A stretch of DNA of 5,919 nt from the NCBI GenBank assembly GCA_013812565.1, contig JACCTF010000386.1, forward strand, positions 1-5,919, given 5' to 3'. The notes beneath the pieces are model-generated. The model saw nothing but the letters and a program-made list of their open reading frames with translations. It searched no databases and was not told the DNA's origin. Made by a program: the position numbers and the translations under genes. Position 1 is the stretch's first letter; every line of letters starts with the position of its first letter. Source of the DNA: Pyrinomonadaceae bacterium. Lineage in GTDB: Bacteria; Acidobacteriota; Blastocatellia; Pyrinomonadales; Pyrinomonadaceae. Below are positions 1 through 4,412 of the stretch, piece by piece.

Positions 1-684
1 ACCCGCACGGTACGTCGCCAGCGCTAGCGCCGCCGCCTGTTCAGCCAGTGCCGCCGGACCCGGTAGCGCGGCGACCGTCCACATATTTTCTGCACCAACT
101 TCTTCCTTATCGTCCTTGTCACTGAACGCGATTCCATGATGATCAGCATACTCTCTGATTATCCGCTCGTGCGCCGGGTCTGCGCCCACAAACTTTAATG
201 TAGGGCACAATCTACGGCATCGCTCGAATAAGATGTCCGGCCGAACGTGCCATGCCTCGTCGAGTTCTTCCATGCTGCCATCGCTCGCGACACTCAGGAG
301 TTGCGCGTACACTTCGCCGCGCCCGGCTCCCAGCAACGCCAGGGTACTGTGAGACGGGGCCGTGCCCGCTATCGCATGAAGCGTCGGCACACCGACAATG
401 GGACGCGCGAGCGTGGCCGCAAAAGCTTTGACGGTGGCTAAGCCTGTGCGCAGTCCGGCGAAGCTGCCAGGTCCAACCGCGACGGCGAAGAGCTCCACCT
501 CGCGCAACGTTGTATCTGCGGCTTTGAGCAGCGCGTCGATCTGAGCGAGCAGCGTCGCCGAGTGGGCGAGCCCTCGCGCATCAGTTCGGGCAGCCAGCAT
601 GCGCTCGCCGCGCAACACCGCCACGCCTCCTTCGTGCGTGGCGGTGTTAACGCTCAGTATCAACGGTTCTCTGCTGGCCTTCAT
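1..684 (-). CDS. tsaB: TsaB, tRNA t6A37 threonylcarbamoyl-transfer complex subunit (C-terminus cut by window edge)
   Basis: This is the ASKHA-fold, non-catalytic partner that holds TsaD and TsaE in the complex transferring threonylcarbamoyl from TC-AMP to A37 of ANN-decoding tRNAs in the cytoplasm. Reading leftward from the ATG at 684-682, 228 codons stay open to base 1. The N-terminal strand ILSVNTATHEGGVAVL (residues 9-24) is the family's 'ILxIDTST' nucleotide-fold start, here with Asn13 where Asp is usual. HSATLLAQIDALL (41-53) and the hallmark GPGSFAGLRTG (71-81, usually GPGSFTGLRxG) follow. TsaB proteins are about 220-240 residues, so only a few residues are probably missing. No Shine-Dalgarno sequence precedes the ATG. 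The TTG at codon 8 sits behind an AGAGAA stretch and is a possible alternative start. The gene is divergent from pfkA. The family call is firm; the exact start is less so. Confidence 0.93.
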   Translation of the reverse strand, partial: MKASREPLILSVNTATHEGGVAVLRGERMLAARTDARGLAHSATLLAQIDALLKAADTTLREVELFAVAVGPGSFAGLRTGLATVKAFAATLARPIVGVPTLHAIAGTAPSHSTLALLGAGRGEVYAQLLSVASDGSMEELDEAWHVRPDILFERCRRLCPTLKFVGADPAHERIIREYADHHGIAFSDKDDKEEVGAENMWTVAALPGPAALAEQAAALALATYRAG

Positions 685-738
685 GAGTGGTGACGGGAAG
701 TTGCAATTTCGCTGCCTCGGCTGTGGTTGATCTTACGT

Positions 739-767
739 TTGACAGCACACGCTTGCCGGGCGATTAT
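739..767 (+). promoter_or_regulatory. Candidate sigma70-type promoter for pfkA
   Basis: A perfect TTGACA -35 lies at 739-744, a 17-base spacer follows, and the -10 is GATTAT at 762-767 (4 of 6 matches). An alternative -10, TATAGA at 765-770, would need a 20-base spacer. The start point would be near 774, leaving a leader of about 60 bases before the ATG at 837. The motif sits in the 152-base divergent gap, where a promoter is expected. Confidence 0.5.
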
Positions 768-792
768 AGACTCGCTTTTTTGGCAAACGCAA
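763..792 (-). promoter_or_regulatory. Candidate sigma70-type promoter for tsaB
   Basis: Read on the minus strand, a perfect TATAAT -10 lies at 768-763, with TTGCGT (3 of 6 matches to TTGACA) at 792-787 and an 18-base spacer. Transcription would begin near 756 and give a leader of about 70 bases before the tsaB ATG at 684. The -10 is strong and the -35 weak. The -10 overlaps that of the opposing pfkA promoter candidate. Confidence 0.5.
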
Positions 793-836
793 TCAAGTCG
801 TTTAGCCACGAATGACCCCGTATCAATCTAATCGTA

Positions 837-1874
837 ATGAGCAAACGCATAGGAATTTTGACGGGCGGAGGCGACTGCCCGGGACTAAACGCTGTGATCC
901 GCGCGCTCGTGCGCCGGGCCGCTATTGATGACGTCGCAGTGCTCGGCATACGCGAAGGCTGGCGCGGTCTTGTCGAGGGCAACATTGAACCACTGACGCG
1001 CGCTTCTGTGACGGGCATTCTGCCCCGCGGCGGAACCATTCTTGGCACTTCGCGTTTCAACCCGCTTGAGCACACGGCGTCCCTCGACCGTATACGCCAG
1101 CACTGGATTGATTATGACCTCCAGGCGTTGATCGTTGTCGGCGGCGAAGGGTCGCTCTCGGCCGCACGCGATCTGTGGCGCGATCATCAGTATCCGATCA
1201 TCGGCGTCCCCAAAACCATTGACAACGATCTCACCGGCACAGATTTTACATTCGGCTTTGACACGGCTGTTCACATCGTGATGGAGGCCATCGACCGTCT
1301 GCATTCCACGGCCGAGTCACATCATCGCGTGATGGTGGTTGAAGTGATGGGGCGGCACACCGGTTGGATCGCCGCCTACGGCGGGATCGCAGGCGGCGCC
1401 GACGTCGTGCTTGTTCCGGAACATCCGTTTCGACTTTCACGCGTGTGCGAGATGATCCAGCAGCGCGAATCGCAGGGCCGCGCGTTCTCCATCATCGTCG
1501 TCGCTGAGGACGCGCACCCCCACCCGGAAGAAGATTTCATAAGCGCCGAGGCGCACGCGGAAATCTACCGTCACAATCATTTGGGCGGTATCGCTAATAT
1601 CCTTGCACTTGAAATTGAACGGTGCACGCGGATTGAAACGCGCGTTACAAAGCTCGGGTATGTGCAGCGCGGCGGGTCGCCGACGGCGTTCGACCGTGTG
1701 CTCGCGACTCGTTTCGGCATCAAGGCTTATGAGATGGTTGCCGCCCGCGAGTGGGGTCGCATGGCAGCTCTGCACGGCAACCACATGTCAAGCGTTCCTT
1801 TGGAAGAAGCTGTCGGCACGCTCAAACGCTTAGATCCGGAGATTTACCGTATCGCTGAAATTTTCTTCGGTTAA
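837..1874 (+). CDS. pfkA: 6-phosphofructokinase, group III (mixed ATP/PPi) type
   Basis: A cytoplasmic glycolytic enzyme that phosphorylates fructose 6-phosphate to fructose 1,6-bisphosphate using ATP or pyrophosphate. The 345 residues match the compact bacterial PFK length. Motifs in order are GGGDCPGLNAVIR (10-22), ILPRGGTILGTSR (61-73), the phosphoryl-donor loop GGEGS (102-106), catalytic PKTIDNDL (125-132, with Asp129 as the expected base), GFDTA (140-144), substrate-binding MGRHTGWIA (171-179), PEHPF (194-198) and KLGYVQRGGSP (272-282). GGDCPG and PKTIDND are typical of group III enzymes rather than E. coli PfkA. Gly105 in the donor loop is the residue linked to ATP use (PPi enzymes usually have Asp), while Lys126 is common in PPi-type relatives. 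ATP use is therefore likely but not certain. No Shine-Dalgarno sequence precedes the ATG. Alignment of the N-terminal strand with the family supports this start. Kinase 1 follows on the same strand after 104 bases. Confidence 0.95.
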   Translation: MSKRIGILTGGGDCPGLNAVIRALVRRAAIDDVAVLGIREGWRGLVEGNIEPLTRASVTGILPRGGTILGTSRFNPLEHTASLDRIRQHWIDYDLQALIVVGGEGSLSAARDLWRDHQYPIIGVPKTIDNDLTGTDFTFGFDTAVHIVMEAIDRLHSTAESHHRVMVVEVMGRHTGWIAAYGGIAGGADVVLVPEHPFRLSRVCEMIQQRESQGRAFSIIVVAEDAHPHPEEDFISAEAHAEIYRHNHLGGIANILALEIERCTRIETRVTKLGYVQRGGSPTAFDRVLATRFGIKAYEMVAAREWGRMAALHGNHMSSVPLEEAVGTLKRLDPEIYRIAEIFFG

Positions 1875-1927
1875 GCTGTCCACGGTAGCAGATGCGCTGC
1901 ACGCGTGATCTACCGGTTTGTGACGTG

Positions 1928-1956
1928 AGCACTTTTGGAGTGCTTGCTGATTTTCT
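1928..1956 (+). terminator. Weak stem-loop with interrupted T-rich tail after pfkA (possible terminator)
   Basis: AGCACT (1928-1933) and AGTGCT (1939-1944) form a 6-base-pair stem with a 5-base loop. Two flanking G-U pairs and a G-C pair could extend it on the same strand. A T-rich stretch (ATTTTCT, 1950-1956) lies a few bases downstream. The stem is AT-balanced and the T tract does not abut it, so termination would be inefficient. It could equally be a chance dyad, in which case pfkA and kinase 1 may be co-transcribed. Confidence 0.22.
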
Positions 1957-1978
1957 GAATATAGGCGATCTCCTGGTC

Positions 1979-4105
1979 ATGAAGCTTTGTCCAACTTGCC
2001 AGCGTTGTTACGAAGACGTCAATAACTTTTGCGTGTATGACCAATCGACGCTTCTACCGTCGCGCCCCGGCGGTCTTGTCATCGCCGACCGCTACCGCCT
2101 TGATCGGTTGCTCGGGCGCGGCGGCATGGGTGCTGTTTATGCCGGCACGCACCTCGAACTCGACCGCCCCGCGGCGATCAAACTACTTCTTCCAGATTCC
2201 GTTACTGACCCACAGGCCATTGAGCGCTTTCGCCGTGAGGCGCGCGCCGCCGCTCGGCTTAATCACCAGAACGTGGCCGATGTCTATGACTATGGCACGC
2301 TGCCCGACCGCGGAGCCTACATCATCATGGAACTGGTCAAAGGTCAGACCTTACGTGAACACATGGACGCGGTCGGCCAACTTCCGTTTGCCGATGCCGT
2401 GGTAATCGCTCGCCAAGTGGCCGACGGGGTTGAAGCGGCGCATCGCGGCGATATTATTCATCGTGATCTGAAGCCATCTAATATCATCCTCTCACGCGAT
2501 CATCATGATCGCTTCGAAGCCAAGGTGGTTGACTTCGGCATTGCTAAGCTGCGCGAGCATACTTTGATTGGCGGCAATGCGCTGACGATCACAGGGTCTC
2601 TGATGGGCACTCCCCGGTATATGTCTCCGGAACAATGCGCGGGTCATGACATAGATGCGCGCTCCGACATCTACAGCCTCGGCGTCATTCTCTACGAGAT
2701 GCTCGCCGGACGCCCTCCCTTTGAGGCGCCGACGGCGACCGCCATCGCGCTCAAGCATATCCAAGAACCGCCGCCCCCCCTACGCGATTTTCGCCCTGAT
2801 GTTCCGGACGCCCTCGCTCAACTCGTAACTCAAGCGCTCAACAAAAACCCCGCCGCCAGACCGCAGACGGCAACCGAGTTTGCTCGTCAGTTGCGCTTTG
2901 TTGAGTATCTGATTGCGCAGCCGACGGCGGGAGCGGCTTCACCACAAACACATGAGAGCGTCAACGCGTCGGGTCCACTCATCCCTGACATCTATCCCCC
3001 CCCGGTCTCGCCCATCACGGCGACAAACTATCCAATCGATCCGTTTTCATCCTTCAACACCACCCCTATCACTCCTCCTTCAAGCACATTGGATATGCCT
3101 GCCGAGGCACCGCAACAAACAAAACGAACCAACCTCCCGACGCTTTCGGACACGACTTCTCTCACCACCTCTAATAGCAACGATGAAGCCGTCGCGGCGG
3201 AAGATTTGACGCAAACTCCGGCAACCAAAAATGCATTGCTGCCCCTTCCTTCGACAGCACCCTCGCGAGTCGTGATCGATGCCGAGACGCCCGCGCGCGT
3301 GCGTCGGTCGACCGCACCACCCACATACCAAACTTCTACACCTCCACCAGCGGGTCGCCACTCGTGGGTTGCGCTCGCGGGTCTGTTCACCGCCCTCGCG
3401 GTTGTCGCCGGGGCACTCACCTGGTGGTTCGTTACCGAGCGCACGTCGCCGGGCCAACCGACTGCACGCACCGTTTCAGCTCCGCCTTCTGCGCAGACAA
3501 CTGAAGGACGCGCACCAGAACAAACTTCTTCTCCGGCTGCGCCCGCAAACAGTTCGTCGGCCCCCATCAACAGCGATATTTCGAACAAAAGTGTCTCGAC
3601 TGATGCCCGCCGGAGCGCGTCACCGGCAGAGGCTACGGCGCGCAACACTAATACCGCATCTGGAGTGTTACCAACTGAAAACGCACGCCGCGGTACACCT
3701 GAAGATGTATCGCGCAGCCAGCCGCCCGAAGCGGAACAACTCGCGCTACGCAACAAGCTTGGTGACTGGATTTCCTCGCACAAAGCGCGTGACCTGCAGA
3801 AGCAGTTATCCTTTTACGCACCCAGAATGGAAACTTATTACCGCTCTTCTGGAGCCGCCCGCTCTGCCGTGATTGCCGACAAGTCTCGCTTTTTCAATCG
3901 CACCGATTCGATTGAGATGAGTACGGGTGAGCCGAAAATCACTCTTTCTCAGGATGGCAGCACGGCGACCATGCGCTTTCGTAAGCAGTACATGATTGTA
4001 AGAGATGGCAGACCCGAGAGTGGCGAAGTTATGCAGGAACTGCGTTGGCGGAAATCTGATCAAGGGTGGCAGATCATCAGCGAACGTGACTTAAAGAAAT
4101 ATTGA
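1979..4105 (+). CDS. Membrane Ser/Thr protein kinase with Cys-rich leader and external NTF2-like domain (kinase 1)
   Basis: A 708-residue Hanks-type kinase expected to phosphorylate cytoplasmic proteins on Ser/Thr. Residues 1-21 hold C4-x2-C7, C10 and C18-x2-D21, resembling a small zinc-ribbon leader. The kinase domain spans about 39-305: glycine loop GRGGMG (46-51), Lys68, helix-C Glu87, HRDLKPSN (161-168, catalytic Asp163), DFG (185-187), GTPRYMSPE (210-218) and DIYSLG (230-235). A Thr/Ser/Pro-rich linker of about 150 residues leads to one membrane helix (about 463-485, W-V-A-L to W-W-F-V). A second Ser/Ala/Pro linker follows outside. The last 120 residues or so (586-708) have an NTF2/SnoaL-like pattern (LGDWISSHKARDL, LSFYAP, YY, DKSRFF, a Trp-containing C-terminal strand). 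The ATG at 1979 is chosen over the one 29 codons upstream because similarity to kinase 2 begins exactly there. There is no clear Shine-Dalgarno sequence. The kinase call is firm; the NTF2-like call is moderate. Confidence 0.93.
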   Translation: MKLCPTCQRCYEDVNNFCVYDQSTLLPSRPGGLVIADRYRLDRLLGRGGMGAVYAGTHLELDRPAAIKLLLPDSVTDPQAIERFRREARAAARLNHQNVADVYDYGTLPDRGAYIIMELVKGQTLREHMDAVGQLPFADAVVIARQVADGVEAAHRGDIIHRDLKPSNIILSRDHHDRFEAKVVDFGIAKLREHTLIGGNALTITGSLMGTPRYMSPEQCAGHDIDARSDIYSLGVILYEMLAGRPPFEAPTATAIALKHIQEPPPPLRDFRPDVPDALAQLVTQALNKNPAARPQTATEFARQLRFVEYLIAQPTAGAASPQTHESVNASGPLIPDIYPPPVSPITATNYPIDPFSSFNTTPITPPSSTLDMPAEAPQQTKRTNLPTLSDTTSLTTSNSNDEAVAAEDLTQTPATKNALLPLPSTAPSRVVIDAETPARVRRSTAPPTYQTSTPPPAGRHSWVALAGLFTALAVVAGALTWWFVTERTSPGQPTARTVSAPPSAQTTEGRAPEQTSSPAAPANSSSAPINSDISNKSVSTDARRSASPAEATARNTNTASGVLPTENARRGTPEDVSRSQPPEAEQLALRNKLGDWISSHKARDLQKQLSFYAPRMETYYRSSGAARSAVIADKSRFFNRTDSIEMSTGEPKITLSQDGSTATMRFRKQYMIVRDGRPESGEVMQELRWRKSDQGWQIISERDLKKY
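2618..2724 (+). repeat. Near-identical nucleotide patch shared with kinase 2 (copy 1)
   Basis: Within the kinase domain, 2618-2664 matches 5073-5119 perfectly over 47 bases, and 2690-2724 matches 5145-5179 perfectly over 35 bases. Between them lie five synonymous third-base differences and two changed residues. It encodes YMSPEQCAGHDIDARS through YEMLAGRPPF, from the activation segment end into the C-lobe. The offset is constant at 2455 bases. Confidence 0.9.
2996..3003 (+). repeat. Run of eight C residues in kinase 1
   Basis: A C8 homopolymer encodes part of a Tyr-Pro-Pro-Pro stretch in the linker between kinase domain and membrane helix. A gain or loss of one base would cut the protein off after the kinase domain and before the membrane anchor. 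Kinase 2 has its own C8 run at 4481-4488. The same gene also has a C7 run at 2774-2780. Confidence 0.85.
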
Positions 4106-4207
4106 ACTAATCTGCCGTTCATCTCATATGAATCATAATTCGCTCGGGCTGTCACAAACGCGCCGCTTCGGAATAGGAATTGCTAAGAACCAAACCGAAT
4201 GAACTAT

Positions 4208-4236
4208 TTGACACATCGCGCGAGGCGCGCGATGAT
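4208..4236 (+). promoter_or_regulatory. Candidate sigma70-type promoter for kinase 2
   Basis: A perfect TTGACA lies at 4208-4213, a 17-base spacer follows, and the -10 is GATGAT at 4231-4236 (4 of 6 matches). The architecture is the same as for the pfkA candidate. The start would be near 4243, giving a leader of about 170 bases. A palindrome fills the spacer exactly and runs into the -10, which points to repressor control if the promoter is real. Confidence 0.4.
4214..4234. promoter_or_regulatory. Perfect 9+9 palindrome, operator-like
   Basis: CATCGCGCG (4214-4222) and its exact reverse complement CGCGCGATG (4226-4234) are separated by AGG. The left arm begins immediately after the candidate -35 and the right arm covers the first four bases of the candidate -10. 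A DNA-binding dimer here would block polymerase. As RNA it would be a strong hairpin, but no T tract follows, so it is not a standard terminator. Confidence 0.5.
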
Positions 4237-4256
4237 AAGCATTAGTTTATCATCGC
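4229..4256. repeat. Second inverted repeat sharing an arm with the first palindrome
   Basis: GCGATGATAAGC (4229-4240) pairs with GTTTATCATCGC (4245-4256) as an 11-base-pair stem plus one G-T wobble, with an ATTA loop. It uses bases 4229-4234, which also form part of the right arm of the palindrome at 4214-4234. In a single strand only one of the two hairpins can form at a time. Confidence 0.6.
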
Positions 4257-4311
4257 CGTTATACTGGGGCTTATGAGACACCCCCTGATGAACTGAACAA
4301 AGAGAGTTGGC

Positions 4312-4338
4312 ACGCCGTTGAAGCTTTTCAGTCGGCGT
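4312..4338 (+). repeat. Hairpin in the presumed kinase 2 leader
   Basis: ACGCCG (4312-4317) pairs with CGGCGT (4333-4338). Inside it TGAA (4319-4322) pairs with TTCA (4327-4330) around a GCTT loop, leaving a small 1-by-2 internal loop. No U tract follows. It would be a leader-RNA structure rather than a terminator. Confidence 0.45.
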
Positions 4339-4370
4339 ATTCTACGGATCCCCTACACCCGTCACAGGGT

Positions 4371-4387
4371 CGGTTGTTAACAATCCG
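4371..4387. promoter_or_regulatory. TTGTTAACAA palindrome flanked by CGG/CCG, upstream of kinase 2
   Basis: A perfect 10-base palindrome at 4374-4383 is bracketed by CGG (4371-4373) and CCG (4385-4387) with one extra T on the right. It ends 25 bases before the kinase 2 ATG. It could be a protein-binding site or chance; no regulator can be named from it. Confidence 0.25.
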
Positions 4388-4412
4388 CCGCGCTCTCCCA
4401 CGATTTTTGATT

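Larger units (their letters stand above)
4106..4412. other. 307-base non-coding gap between the two kinase genes
   Basis: No credible gene lies here; the longest reading frames are about 24 codons or less and have no ribosome binding site. The stretch holds a TTGACA-containing promoter candidate, a 9+9 palindrome at 4214-4234 with an overlapping second dyad at 4229-4256, a hairpin at 4312-4338, a small dyad at 4357-4370, and a TTGTTAACAA palindrome at 4374-4383. A single TATACT (4260-4265) could be another -10. It has no good -35 at the right distance. No convincing terminator for kinase 1 is seen. Confidence 0.7.

Noticed and set aside
247..441. Plus-strand 64-codon open frame inside tsaB
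   Set aside because: It lies antisense to the conserved TsaB coding frame and its Arg-rich translation has no family features.
885..1304. Minus-strand open frame (139 codons) opposite pfkA
   Set aside because: It is a shadow of the conserved PFK frame, with no domain, promoter or ribosome binding site.
1892..1978. Upstream ATG that would extend kinase 1 by 29 residues
   Set aside because: Similarity to kinase 2 starts exactly at the ATG at 1979, the extension has no family resemblance, and it has no ribosome binding site.
3028..3783. Long minus-strand open frame (251 codons) opposite kinase 1
   Set aside because: It is antisense to the biased-codon Ser/Thr/Pro linker and membrane helix region of kinase 1, is low in complexity, has no recognisable domain, and overlaps a well-supported gene.
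4128..4202. 24-codon open frame after kinase 1
   Set aside because: It is too short, has no Shine-Dalgarno sequence, gives no recognisable peptide, and overlaps regulatory-looking DNA.
4214..4256. Rho-independent terminator for kinase 1
   Set aside because: Both hairpins are strong, but neither is followed by a T tract on either strand, and they sit more than 100 bases after the stop codon.
4273..4296. Seven-codon frame upstream of kinase 2, considered as a leader peptide
   Set aside because: It has no ribosome binding site and no run of regulatory codons; frames this short occur by chance.
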